64,000 bases of DNA from NCBI RefSeq assembly GCF_035046485.1, contig NC_085138.1, forward strand, positions 41,823,464-41,887,463, written 5' to 3'. Position 1 is the stretch's first letter. Each line of letters starts with the position of its first letter. Origin of the DNA: Aedes albopictus. Lineage: Eukaryota > Arthropoda > Insecta > Diptera > Culicidae. Both the position numbers and the translations under genes were made by a program. The notes beneath the pieces are model-generated. The model was not told the DNA's origin and ran no database searches. It was given only the letters and a program-made list of their open reading frames with translations. Positions 10,330-21,127 of the stretch are shown here, in pieces.

Positions 10330-13300
10330 AAACCCATTGTAACGGAAAATCAGCAACAGAATAATACGAACCGAGACCAACGGCAACGACCCCAGCGAAC
10401 AAAAAGGACTTGCGATTGGAAACTCGGTACGTGGAACTGCCGATCTCTCAACTTCATTGGGAGCACCCGCATACTCGCCGATCTACTGAAGGACCGCGGG
10501 TTCGGCATCGTAGCGCTGCAGGAGGTGTGTTGGACAGGATCCATGGTGCGAACGTTTAGAGGTAATCATACCATCTACCAGAGCTGCGGCAACACACGCG
10601 AGCTGGGAACAGCTTTCATCGTGATGGGTGATATGCAGAGGCGCGTGATCGGTTGGTGGCCGATCGACGAAAGAATGTGCAGGTTGAGGATCAAGGGCCG
10701 ATTCTTCAACTTCAGCATAATAAACGTGCACAGCCCACACTCTGGAAGTACTGATGATGACAAGGACGCATTCTACGCGCAGCTCGAACGCGAGTACGAC
10801 CGCTGCCCAAGCCACGACGTCAAGATCATCATAGGAGATTTGAACGCTCAGGTAGGCCAGGAGGAGGAATTCAGACCGACGATTGGTAAGTTTAGCGCCC
10901 ACCAGCAAACGAACGAAAACGGCCTACGACTCATTGATTTCGCCGCCTCCAAAAATATGGCCATACGTAGCACCTTTTTCCAACACAGCCTCCCTTATCG
11001 TTACACCTGGAGATCACCACAGCAGACGGAATCTCAAATCGACCACGTTCTGATTGACGGACGGCACTTCTCCGATATTATCGACGTCAGGACCTATCGT
11101 GGCGCCAACATCGACTCCGACCACTATCTGGTGATGGTCAAACTGCGCCCAAAACTCTCCGTCATCAACAATGTACGGTACCGGCGACCGCCACGGTACA
11201 ACCTAGAGCGACTGAAGCAACCGGATGTCGCCTCAGCATACGCGCAGAATCTCGAGGCCGCGTTGCCAGACGAGGGCGAGCTCGATGAGGCCCCTCTAGA
11301 GGACTGCTGGAGTACAGTGAAAGCAGCCATCAACGACGCAGCCGAGAGCACCATCGGGTACGTGGAACGGAATCGACGGAACGAATGGTTCGACGAAGAG
11401 TGCAGAACGGTTTTGGAGGAGAAGAATGCAGCGAGGGCGGTAATGCTGCAGCAAGGGACTCGACAGAACGTGGAACGTTATAAGCAGAAGCGGAAACAGC
11501 AGACCCGCCTCTTTCGGGAGAAAAAGCGCCGCCTGGAAGAAGCGGAGTGCGAAGAAATGGAACTGCTGTGCCGTTCCCAAGAAACACGGAAGTTCTATCA
11601 GAAGCTCAACGCATCCCGCAACGGCTTCGTGCCGCGAGCCGAAATATGCAGGGATAAAGACGGAGGCCTCTTGACGGACGGACGTGAGGTGATCGAAAGG
11701 TGGAAGCAGCACTTCGATCAGCACCTGAACGGCGTGGAGAACGTAGGCACGGGAGCCCACGGCAACGGAAGGAACGACGACGCCAGTGCAGCGGAGGACG
11801 GAAATGAACCAACTCCCACGCTGAGGGAAGTTAAGGATGCTATTCACCAGCTCAAAACCAACAAAGCAGCTGGTAAGGATGGTATCGCAGCTGAACTCAT
11901 CAAGATGGGCCCAGAAAAGTTGGCCATCTGTCTGCATCGGCTGATAGTCAGGATCTGGGAAACCGAACAGCTACCGGAGGAGTGGAAGGAAGGGGTAATC
12001 TGCCCCATTCACAAGAAAGGCGACCATTTGGAATGTGAGAACTTCAGGGCGATCACTATTTTGAATGCTGCCTACAAAGTGCTATCCCAGATCATCTTCC
12101 GTCGTCTGTCACCTAAAACAAATGAGTTCGTGGGAAGTTATCAAGCCGGCTTCATCGACGGCCGGTCGACAACGGACCAGATCTTTACCGTACGGCAAAT
12201 CCTCCAGAAATGCCGTGAATACCAGGTCCCAACGCACCACCTGTTCATCGACTTCAAAGCGGCATACGATAGTATCGACCGCGCAGAGCTATGGAGAATC
12301 ATGGACGAAAACGGCTTTCCTGGGAAGCTGACTAGACTGATTAAAGCAACGATGGACGGTGTGCAAAACTGCGTAAGGGTTTCGGGTGAACTATCCAGTT
12401 CATTCGTATCTCGCCGGGGACTGCGACAAGGTGACGGACTCTCATGTCTACTCTTCAACATCGCGCTGGAAGGTGTGATGCGACGAGCCGGGCTCAACAG
12501 CCGGGGAACGATTTTCACAAAATCCGGTCAATTTGTGTGCTTTGCGGACGACATGGACATTATCGCTAGAACATTTGGAACGGTGGCAGAACTGTACACC
12601 CGCCTGAAACGCGAAGCAGCAAAGGTCGGACTGGTGGTGAATGCCTCAAAAACAAAGTACATGCTGGTAGGCGGAACCGAACACGACCGGAACCGTCTGG
12701 GTAGTAATGTTACGATAGACGGGGATACTTTCGAGGTGGTGGAGGAATTCGTCTACCTCGGATCCTTACTGACGGCTGACAACAACGTGAGCCGTGAAAT
12801 TCGGAGGCGCATCATCAGCGGAAGTCGGGCCTACTACGGGCTCCAGAAGAAACTGCGGTCGAAAAAGATTCACCCACGCACCAAATGCACCATGTACAAA
12901 ACGTTAATAAGACCGGTAATCCTCTACGGGCACGAGACATGGACCATGCTCGAGGAGGACCTACAAGCACTCGGAGTTTTCGAGCGACGCGTGCTAAGAA
13001 CGATCTTCGGCGGTGTGCAGGAGAACGGTGTGTGGCGGAGAAGGATGAACCACGAGCTCGCTGCACTTTACGGCGAACCCAGCATCCAGAAGGTGGCCAA
13101 AGCCGGAAGGATACGGTGGGCAGGGCATGTTGCAAGAATGCCGGACAACAACCCTGCAAAGCTGGTGTTTGCAACGGATCCGGTTGGCACAAGAAGGCGT
13201 GGAGCGCAGAGAGCACGATGGGCGGACCAGGTGGAGCGTGACTTGGCGAGCATTGGGCGTGACCGAGGATGGAGAGCGGCAGCCACAAACCGAGTATTGT

Positions 13301-13332
13301 GGCGTACTATTGTTGATTATGTCTTGTCTTAA
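10330..13332 (+). CDS. RTE ORF2: AP-endonuclease / reverse transcriptase
   Basis: A 1,000-codon open frame encodes the enzyme that nicks target DNA and copies the element RNA by target-primed reverse transcription. Numbering from 10330, the endonuclease domain (about 33-270) shows GTWNCRSL at 33-40, ALQEV at 62-66, GDLNAQVG near 169 and SDHYLV near 263. The reverse transcriptase follows, with KAAGKDG near 513, IDFKAAYD near 640, LRQGDGLS near 698 and the catalytic FADD at 738-741 (F replaces the usual Y). A C-terminal region with WAGHVARMPDNNPAKLV completes it. All key residues look intact. The start is unclear: TAA lies at 10327-10329 and the first in-frame ATG (10543) is already inside the endonuclease domain. 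An in-frame ATG at 10261 is cut off by that TAA. Readthrough, reinitiation or a non-ATG start would be needed. Confidence 0.9.
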   Translation, partial: KPIVTENQQQNNTNRDQRQRPQRTKRTCDWKLGTWNCRSLNFIGSTRILADLLKDRGFGIVALQEVCWTGSMVRTFRGNHTIYQSCGNTRELGTAFIVMGDMQRRVIGWWPIDERMCRLRIKGRFFNFSIINVHSPHSGSTDDDKDAFYAQLEREYDRCPSHDVKIIIGDLNAQVGQEEEFRPTIGKFSAHQQTNENGLRLIDFAASKNMAIRSTFFQHSLPYRYTWRSPQQTESQIDHVLIDGRHFSDIIDVRTYRGANIDSDHYLVMVKLRPKLSVINNVRYRRPPRYNLERLKQPDVASAYAQNLEAALPDEGELDEAPLEDCWSTVKAAINDAAESTIGYVERNRRNEWFDEECRTVLEEKNAARAVMLQQGTRQNVERYKQKRKQQTRLFREKKRRLEEAECEEMELLCRSQETRKFYQKLNASRNGFVPRAEICRDKDGGLLTDGREVIERWKQHFDQHLNGVENVGTGAHGNGRNDDASAAEDGNEPTPTLREVKDAIHQLKTNKAAGKDGIAAELIKMGPEKLAICLHRLIVRIWETEQLPEEWKEGVICPIHKKGDHLECENFRAITILNAAYKVLSQIIFRRLSPKTNEFVGSYQAGFIDGRSTTDQIFTVRQILQKCREYQVPTHHLFIDFKAAYDSIDRAELWRIMDENGFPGKLTRLIKATMDGVQNCVRVSGELSSSFVSRRGLRQGDGLSCLLFNIALEGVMRRAGLNSRGTIFTKSGQFVCFADDMDIIARTFGTVAELYTRLKREAAKVGLVVNASKTKYMLVGGTEHDRNRLGSNVTIDGDTFEVVEEFVYLGSLLTADNNVSREIRRRIISGSRAYYGLQKKLRSKKIHPRTKCTMYKTLIRPVILYGHETWTMLEEDLQALGVFERRVLRTIFGGVQENGVWRRRMNHELAALYGEPSIQKVAKAGRIRWAGHVARMPDNNPAKLVFATDPVGTRRRGAQRARWADQVERDLASIGRDRGWRAAATNRVLWRTIVDYVLS

Positions 13333-13430
13333 TGATGTGGAACAAATAAATGTATGTATGTATCATGTGCAGTAATACTTGCGGTGAGCAGTCCGGATAA
13401 CGTACTGAAAAATGAAACTTCCATTCTATC

Positions 13431-15743
13431 TTAAAGAATCCCCTCAGGATTCTGTTAGAATCCCTTTAATGATTCTAAGGTAATGCCTCTCGGGGTACTG
13501 ATAGGAAATCCGTCTCTATATTCTTCAAGAATCCCTCTCAGGATTCTGAGAAAATTCCTCTAATTATTCTGAGATAATCCCTCTCAAGATTCTGAGAGAA
13601 TTACTCTGATGATTCTGAGAGAATCCCTCTCAGGATTCTGAGAGAATCCCTCTCAGGATTCTGAGAGAATCCCTCTCAGGATTCTGAGAGAATCCTTCTC
13701 AGGATTCTGAGAGAATCCCTCTCTGGATTCTGAGAGAATCCCTCTCAGGATTCTGAGAGAATCCCTCTCAGGATTCTGAGTGAATCCCTCTCAGGATTCT
13801 GAGAGAATCCCTCTCACGATTCTGAGAGAATCCCTCTCAGGATTCTGAGAGATTCCCTCTCAGGATTCTGAGAGAATCCCTCTCAGGATTCTGAGAGAAT
13901 CCCTCTCAGGATTCAGAGAGAATCCCTCTCAGGATTCTGAGAGAATCCCTCTCAGGATTCTGAGAGAATCCCTCTCAGGATTCTGAGAGAATCCCTCTCA
14001 GGATTCTGAGAGAATCCCTCTCAGGATTCTGAGAGAATCCCTCTGAGGATTCTGAGAGAATCCCTCTCAGAATTCTGAGAGAATCCCTCTCAGGATTCTG
14101 AGAGAATCCCTCTCACGATTCTGAGAGAATCGCTCTCAGGATTCTGAGGGAATCCCTCTCACGATTCTGAGAGAATCCCTCTCACGATTCTGAGAGAATC
14201 CCTCTCTGGATTCTGAGAGAATCCCTCTCAGGATTCTGAGAGAATCCCTCTCAGGATTCTGAGTGAATCCCTCTCAGGATTCTGAGTGAATCCCTCTCAG
14301 GATTCTGAGAGAATCCCTCTCAGGATTCTGAGAGAATCCCTCTCAGGGTTCTGAGAGAATCCCTCTCAGGATTCTGAGAGAATCCCTCTCAGGATTCTGA
14401 GAGAATCCCTCTCAGGATTCTGAGAGAATCCCTCTCAGGATTCTGAGGGAATCCCTTTCAGGATTCTGAGAGAATCCCTCTCAGGATTCTGAGAGAATCC
14501 CTCTCAGGATTCTGAGAGAATCCCTCTCAGGATTCTGAGAGAATCCCTCTCAGGATTCTGAGAGAATCCCTCTCAGGATTCTGAGAGAATCCCTCTCAGG
14601 ATTCTGAGAGAATCCCTCTCAGGATTCTGAGAGAATCCCTCTCAGGATTCTGAGAGAATTCCTCTCAGAATTCCGAGAGAAACCCTCTCAGGATTCTGAG
14701 AGAATCCCTCTCAGGATTCTGAGAGAATCCCTCTCAGGATTCTGAGAGAATCCCTCTCAGGATTCTGAGAGAATGCCTCTCAGGATTCTGAGAGAATCTC
14801 TTTTAGGATTCTGAGAGAATCCCTCTGAGGATTCTGAGAGAATCCCTCTCAGAGTTCTGAGAGAATCCCTGTTGGGATTCTGAGAGAATCCCTCTCACGA
14901 TTCTGAGAGAATCGCTCTCAGGATTCTGAGGGAATCCCTCTCACGATTCTGAGAGAATCCCTCTCCGAATTCTGAGAGAATCCCTTTTAGGATTCTGAAA
15001 GAATCCCTCTGAGGATTCTGAGAGAATCCCTCTTAGGATTCTGAGAGAATCCCTCTCAGGGCTCTGAGAGAATCCCTCTCAGGATTCTGAGAGAATCTTT
15101 TTCAGGATTCTTGAAGAATCTCTCTCCGGATTCTGGGAGAATGCTGTCCTCCAATAATTCTAAAGGGAATCCCTCTCAGGATTCGGAAGGCAATCCCTCA
15201 GGATTCTGAAGAGTATCCCTCTCAGAATTACAAAGGGAAACCCTCTCAGGATTCTGAAGGGAATCCAACTCAGGATTCGGAAGGGACTCCCTCTCGAGAT
15301 TCTGAGAGAATCTCTCTCATAACTTTGAAAGAATCCCTCTCATGTTACTGAGAGAATCTCTCTCACGATTCTGAGAGAATCTCTTCTCGGGATTCTCTGA
15401 GATTCCCTCTTAGGATTCTGAGAGAATCCCTCTCAGGATTCTGAGAGAATCTCTCTTAGGATTCTGAGAGAATCCCTTTTAGAATTCTGAGAGAATCCCT
15501 CTTATTCTGAGATTTTGACAGAATCCCTCTCAGGATTCTGAGAGAATCCCTCTCAGGATTCTGAGAGAATCCCTCTTAGGATTCTGAAAAAAACCCCTTT
15601 TAGGATTCTGAGAGAATCCCTCTCACGATTCTGAGAGAATCCCTCTCAGGGTTCTGAGAGAATCCCGCTTAGGATTGTGAGAGAATCCATTTTCGGATTC
15701 TGAAAGAATCCCTCTTTCTGAGATTCTGAGGGATTCTGAGAGG
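13431..15743. repeat. 23-bp minisatellite, array B (first part)
   Basis: Same family as array A, with the core CTCTCAGGATTCTGAGAG, but less homogeneous. Variants such as CTCACGATT and CTCTGGATT are scattered, and the units at both ends are strongly diverged. The array begins about 60 bp downstream of the RTE element. Confidence 0.95.
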
Positions 15744-15945
15744 ATTTCACGAGGCTCCAGTTTGATGGAATACTTAAGTAGTACAGATCTTAGATTACTT
15801 AACATAGGCAACCGCCCAACCTTCATGATATCTGGCAGAGAGGAAGTGTTAGCCATAACGCTTTGCTCTAGCAGAATTAGTCAAGAGCTGACCCATTGGC
15901 ATGTGTCAGATAAATCTTTATCTTTATTTATCGCTCTCGGGATTC
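15744..15945. other. About 200-bp non-satellite segment inside array B
   Basis: A block of ordinary sequence interrupts the 23-bp array, which resumes after it. I found no terminal inverted repeats, poly-A tail or protein motif. It could be an old insertion or a surviving piece of the pre-expansion locus. Confidence 0.7.
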
Positions 15946-18760
15946 TGAGGGACTTCCTCTCACGATTCTGGGAGAATTCCTCTCAGGATTCTGAGGGAAT
16001 CCCTCTCAGGATTCTGACAAAACTCCTCTCAGGATTCCGAGAAAATCCATCTCAGCACTCTAAGAGAATCCCTCTTAGAATTCCGAGAGCATTCCTCTCA
16101 GGGTTCTGACAAAACTCCTCTCAGGATTCCGAGAAAATCCATCTCAGCACTCTAAGAGAATCCCTCTTAGGATTCCGAGAGCATTCCTCTCAGGGTTCTG
16201 AGAGAATCCCTCTCAGGATTCTGAGAGAATCCCTCTCAGGATTCTGAGAGAATGCCTCTAAGGATTCTGAGAGAAATCCCTCTCAGGGTTCTGAGAGAAT
16301 CTTTCTCTGGTTTCTGAGAGAATCCCTCTCAGGTTTCTGAGAGAATCCCTCTCAGGATTCTGAGAGAATCCCTCAAAGGATTCTGAGAGAATCCCTCAAA
16401 GGATTCTGAGAGAATCCCTCTCAGGATTCTGAGAGAATCCCCCTCAAGATTCTGAGAGAATCCCTCTCACGATTCTGAGAGAATCCCTCTCAGGATTCTG
16501 AGAGAATCCCTCTCATGATTCTGAGAGAATCCCTCTCAGGACTCTGAGAGAATCCCTCTCAGGATTCTGAGAGAATCCCTCTCAGGATTCTGAGAGAATC
16601 CCTCTCAGGATTCTGAGAAAATCCCTCTCAGGATTCTGAGAGAATCCCTCTCAGGATTCTGAGAGAATCCCTCTCAGGATTCTGAGAGAATCCCTCTCAG
16701 GATTCTAAGAGAATCATCCCTCTCAGGATTCTGAGAGAATCCCTCTCAGGATTCTGAGAGAATCCCTCTCAGGATTCTGAGAGAATCTCTCTCAGGATTC
16801 TGAGAGAATTCCTCTCAAGATTCTGAGAGAATCTCTGTCAAGATTCTGACACAATCCCTCTCAGGATTCCGACACAATCCCTCTCAGGATTCTGACACAA
16901 TCCCTCTCAGGATTCTGACACAATCCCTCTCCGGATTCTGACACAATCCCTCTCAGGATTCTGGCACAATCCCTCTCAGGATTCTGACACAATCCCTCTC
17001 AGCATTCTGACAGAATCCTTCTCAGGGTTCTGAGAGAATCCCTTTCAGGATTCTGAGAGAATCTCTGTCAAGATTCTGACACAATCCCTCTCAGGATTCT
17101 GACACTATCCCTCTCAGGATTCTGACACAATCCCTCTCAGGATTCAGACACAATCCCTCTCAGGATTCTGACACAATCCCTCTCAGCATTCTGACAGAAT
17201 CCTGCTCAGGATTCTGAGAGAATCCCTCTCAGGATTCTGAGAGAATCCCTCTCAGGATTCTGAGAGAATCCCTCTCAGGATTCTGAGATAATCCCTCTCA
17301 GGATTCGGAAAGAATCTCTCTCAGGATTCAGAAAAAATCCCTCTCAGGATTCTAAAAGAATCCCTCTCAGGATTCTGAGAGAATACCTCTCAGGATTCTG
17401 AGAGAATCTCTCTCAGGATTCTGAAAGAATCTCTCTCAGGATTCTGAAAGAATCCCTCTCAGGAATCTGAAAGAATCCCTCTCAGGAATCTGAAAGAATA
17501 CCTCTCACGATTCTGAGAGAATCCTGCTCAGGATTCTGAGAGAATCCCTCTCAGGTTTTTGAAAGCATTCCTCACATGATTCTGGAAGAATTTCTCACAT
17601 GATTCTGAGAGAATTCTGCTCAGGATTCTGAGAAAATCCTGCTCAGGAGGATTCTGAGAGAATCCTGCTCAGGATTCTGAGAGAATCCTGCTCAGGATTC
17701 TGAGAGAATCCTGCTCAGGATTCTGAGAGAATCCTGCTCAGGATTCTGAGAGAATCCTGCTCAGGATTCTGAGAGAATCCTGCTCAGGATTCTGAGAGAA
17801 TCCTGCTCAGGATTCTGAGAGAATCCTGCTCAGGATTCTGAGAGAATCCTGCTCAGGATTCTGAGAGAATCCTGCTCAGGATTCTGAGAGAATCCTGCTC
17901 AGGATTCTGAGAGAATCCTGCTCAGGATTCTGAGAGAATCCTGCTCAGGATTCTGAGAGAATCCTGCTCAGGATTCTGAGAGAATCCTGCTCAGGATTCT
18001 GAGAGAATCCTGCTCAGGATTCTGAGAGAATCCTGCTCAGGATTCTGAGAGAATCCTGCTCAGGATTCTGAGAGAATCCTGCTCAGGATTCTGAGAGATT
18101 CCTGCTCAGGATTCTGAGAGAATCCTGCTCAGGATTCTGAGAGAATCCTGCTCAGGATTCTGAGAGAATCCTGTTCAGGATTCTGAGAGAATCCTGTTCA
18201 GGATTCTGAGAGAATCCTGTTCAGGATTCTGAGAGAATCCTGCTCAGGATTCTGAGAGAATCCTGCTCAGGATTCTGAGAGAATCCTGCTCAGGATTCTG
18301 AGAGAATCCTGCTCAGGATTCTGAGAGAATCCTGCTCAGGATTCTGAGAGAATCCTGCTCAGGATTCTGAGAGAATCCTGCTCAGGATTCTGAGAGAATC
18401 CTGCTCAGGATTCTGAGAGAATCCTGCTCAGGATTCTGAGAGAATCCTGCTCAGGATTCTGAGAGAATCCTGCTCAGGATTCTGAGAGAATCCTTCTCAT
18501 GATTCTGAGAGAATCCCTCTCAGGTGCTGAGGGAATCCCTCACAGAGTGCTGAGAGAATCCCTCTCAGGATTCTGAGGGATATTCCCTCTCAGGATTTTG
18601 AGGGAATCCCTCTCAGGATTCTAAGAGTATCTCAGGGTTTTGAGAGAATCCTCCTCAGGATTCCAAGAGAATCCCTCTCAAGATACTGAGGGAATCCCTC
18701 TCAGGATTCTGGAGGAATCCCTTTCAGAATTCGGGAGAATCTCTGAGAGAGGATTCTGAG
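15946..18760. repeat. 23-bp minisatellite, array B (second part)
   Basis: Tandem 23-bp units with local sub-families. A 92-bp (four-unit) block is duplicated, with the marker CTGACAAAAC at 16014 and 16106. A ten-unit, 230-bp spacing separates the two ATCTCTGTCAAGATTCTGAC markers at 16831 and 17061, each followed by CTGACACAATCC units. Units decay towards 18760. Confidence 0.93.
17613..18491. repeat. Homogenised CCTGCTC sub-array of the 23-bp family
   Basis: About 38 consecutive units carry CCTGCTCAGG in place of CCCTCTCAGG and are otherwise almost identical. Three adjacent units near 18170-18240 share CCTGTTCAGG. The abrupt switch marks local amplification of one variant. Confidence 0.9.
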
Positions 18761-19004
18761 ATAATTCCTGTAATGATCTTAAAAGAATCTCTCTCAGAGT
18801 TTTGATGGAATCCATTTCAAGTCTCTGGGGCAGTCTTCCTTAGCAGATTGGCAGAATCCCAGAAGAATGCTTTTTTGTGAGAATTCCACTCAGGATCCTG
18901 GGTCAAACTTCTTAACTACATTTCAAGATTCAAGGGTTATCCCTCCCATGATTCTGGAGGTATTTTAGCAGTGAGAAAGAAATGGCCGAAAGTTGATGTT
19001 TAAG
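18761..19004. other. Decayed satellite edge / spacer
   Basis: Highly diverged traces of the 23-bp unit fade into ordinary sequence before the SINE. No gene is seen. Confidence 0.45.
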
Positions 19005-19012
19005 TAGTAAGT

Positions 19013-19306
19013 CTCTCTCTTTCCTCTCCTCTTCTCTTCTTGGCGTAACGTCCTCACTGGGACAAAGCCTGCTTCTCAGCTTAGTGTTCTATGAGCACTT
19101 CCACAGTTTTTAACTGAGAGCTTCCTCTGCTAATGATCATTTTGCATGTGTATATCGTGTGGCAGGCACGAAGATACTCTATGCCCAAGGAAGTCAAGGA
19201 AATTTCTTTCACGAAAAGATCCTGGACCAACCGGGAATCGAACCCGTCACCCTCAGCATGGTCATGCTGAATACCCGTGCGTTTACCGCCTCGGCTATAT
19301 AGGCCC
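19013..19306 (-). mobile_element. Feilai-like tRNA-derived SINE, copy 1
   Basis: Read on the minus strand, the element starts with a tRNA-like head containing TAGCCGAGGCGGTAAACGC and a B-box GGTTCGATTCCCGG, and ends with a GAGA-type tail. A direct repeat TAGTAAGT at 19005-19012 and 19307-19314 fits a short TSD. Two further copies in the window (31133-32519 and 38634-38933) align along their whole length. The family name is from memory of the Aedes SINE Feilai. Confidence 0.85.
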
Positions 19307-19314
19307 TAGTAAGT

Positions 19315-20938
19315 ATGGAAAGCAAATAATCGCTTATAAAAAATCTCATTTATAAGACTTGGGAATTTGAGTGTTACCAAAACACCAAAATTTACAAAAC
19401 CAACGAAAAATCACAATCCTTTCTCACATCGTTCTGAACCTGGTATAAAGTTTCAATTTATGAGAAGGAACAATACGTTAAGTTTCGAAAGAGAACGCTC
19501 ATCTAGGGCAACAAATGGTAGTTATTCGTCATCCATCAGTGTGGCCTCATACCTCAATGCCAAACCGAGACCTTTCTCAAGCAGAAAAATAAAACATAAA
19601 TTGCCCAACATATTTTCTAGACAACAACCGACTCTCAAAAAAACGGGAAACATAAACTCGTTTACAACAACTAATGAGCTACCCCGGTGTACGTTCTCGG
19701 GACGATCGGACCGACGACGGATGGCCCGGTCAGCCTCTGCCTGGTCAGGTCTGGTCACTGCGATGACATATTGCTACATGGGTTCTAAAGTCCGAAACCT
19801 TCTCTAAAGTGTCGGCCATTTTTCACCACTTCAAACAACGACGGCCGTTCGTCAAAGAGCCTACAAATATGTACAGTGGGGATGGAAAAGAACCCACACG
19901 TGTGGAAGCTTATGGACCAGCAACTTTTATACCTAGTTGCGTAAAAGGCAGCACGGTCGAGATGGAAGCAGATGCGGCAAAAATCGTATCGTTTCCTTCA
20001 CTGCCATCGAACTAACGAGTTGAAAAATAGGACGTGTTGACCGAGGGGGGTTTTATTACTATTTTTTCCGAGTGGATTGGACGAAATTTCGTCCACTTGA
20101 AATAGACTGCTGATATTCGAACCAAAGTAACGATGAAATATGAAAACTCTTTAAAACTCTATCCTCTGCATGTCCACCAGATACAATCATCTCCCTCCGA
20201 TAAATTTAATCTTCTTATCGTCCAGCTGCAGCCAGCCGTAATCCAAAGTTTCATACCAAAGTTCTCACCCGGCTTCGCTAAACACTTTCTTCCCACTTGA
20301 CCAATCGCCTTCAGCTTAGTGTCCACTCCAACAGCCAGCAGCCAGTCATCTACTACTAGCCTGTTCTCTTCGGGATTTTCAATGTTACGTAAAGCCAGAT
20401 TATTTCCAAATCCTGTCCAGCAGCTTGGCCAACAACGCGTCGACGTCATTCGTGTCTGTTTCTCTCCCGTGTTCTTCACTTTTATCCTTATCATCATCGT
20501 CATCGACGAACAACAGGGACGCGCGAGCAGTGCCATATCAATTGCATCGCTTTCCGAACATTCCACTCTATAGCGTCTAGAATTGTTGGGGCATTGCAAT
20601 GCATACAAACAAACGAAGCTTGCACTACTTTGTGATGGTATGGGCAACAAAGGGATGAAAGGTTTTTGCAACATTTAACAGTGTATATCTTAAGGCATTT
20701 TTTGAATATGGTAAGGGCTGGGAAACGCGTAATATAGACCATATTGAGGTCTTCAAATCCTCACCAGCAACTCCTCAGTAAAACCCGCGGAATACTCATA
20801 GGTGATTTGTCGAAAATAGTTTATATGAAGGGTAAATGTATGGAGCAACAATTGGGAATAGGTACATCCCAACTTACAATCGCAAGCCACAAACAAGCAT
20901 GCATGCTGAATTGTTGCTTTATAATAGTCATGAGAGCT
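19315..20938. other. Spacer before the LTR element, no supported gene
   Basis: Partly GC-richer DNA. The longest frames (146 codons plus strand at 19367; 171 codons minus strand at 20159-20674) lack recognised domains and appear to begin at non-ATG codons. A perfect 16-bp palindrome GGACGAAATTTCGTCC lies at 20079-20094. A non-coding exon or regulatory region cannot be excluded. Confidence 0.4.
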
Positions 20939-21111
20939 TGTGGTAGAGTCTCGATGAATATTCGTACACACTTCGCGCGCACCCGATTGTTCTCGTCTTA
21001 TCCACTTTGTTGCGCATTCCTTTAGTCTCTCTGTTACCATGCACGCGTGCAGTTCATCGTCCTCCGCAGCGCGTGTGATATTAATCTTGATCTTATTAGG
21101 TCGTTACCACA
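20939..21111 (+). repeat. 5' LTR of the non-autonomous element
   Basis: 173 bp, starting TGTGGTAGAG and ending TTACCACA, with TGTGGTA/TACCACA as imperfect short inverted ends. By eye it is base-for-base identical to 27302-27474. It contains the palindrome GCACGCGTGC at 21041-21050. No clear TATA box or AATAAA is visible. Confidence 0.93.
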
Positions 21112-21114
21112 AGA

Positions 21115-21127
21115 TGGCGACGAGGAT
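21115..21127 (+). promoter_or_regulatory. Primer-binding site (tRNA-Ser GCU type)
   Basis: TGGCGACGAGGAT begins three bases after the 5' LTR. It is complementary to CCA plus the acceptor end of eukaryotic tRNA-Ser(GCU), whose 5' acceptor strand reads GACGAGG. The match was made from memory of the tRNA. The position and the TGG start are seen directly. Confidence 0.75.

Larger units (their letters stand above)
10014..13363 (+). mobile_element. Full-length RTE-clade (JAM-like) non-LTR retrotransposon
   Basis: The 3,350-bp element is bounded by an 11-bp direct repeat, CATGTGCAGTA, at 10003-10013 and 13364-13374, a target-site duplication that defines both ends. It has a roughly 310-bp 5' leader, one long endonuclease/reverse transcriptase frame, and a very short 3' end with TGTA-type repeats after the stop, as is usual in the RTE clade. 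The length is typical of full-length RTE elements. The intact frame and TSD suggest recent insertion. Confidence 0.92.

Noticed and set aside
10483..13288. Minus-strand and shifted frames inside the RTE ORF
   Set aside because: Shadows of the reverse transcriptase frame.
1441..18760. CRISPR-like arrays
   Set aside because: The 23-bp units are contiguous, with no unique spacers and no cas genes; the genome is clearly eukaryotic.
19367..20674. Frames of 146 (plus) and 171 (minus) codons as possible genes
   Set aside because: No recognisable domain, apparent non-ATG starts and no supporting splice structure.
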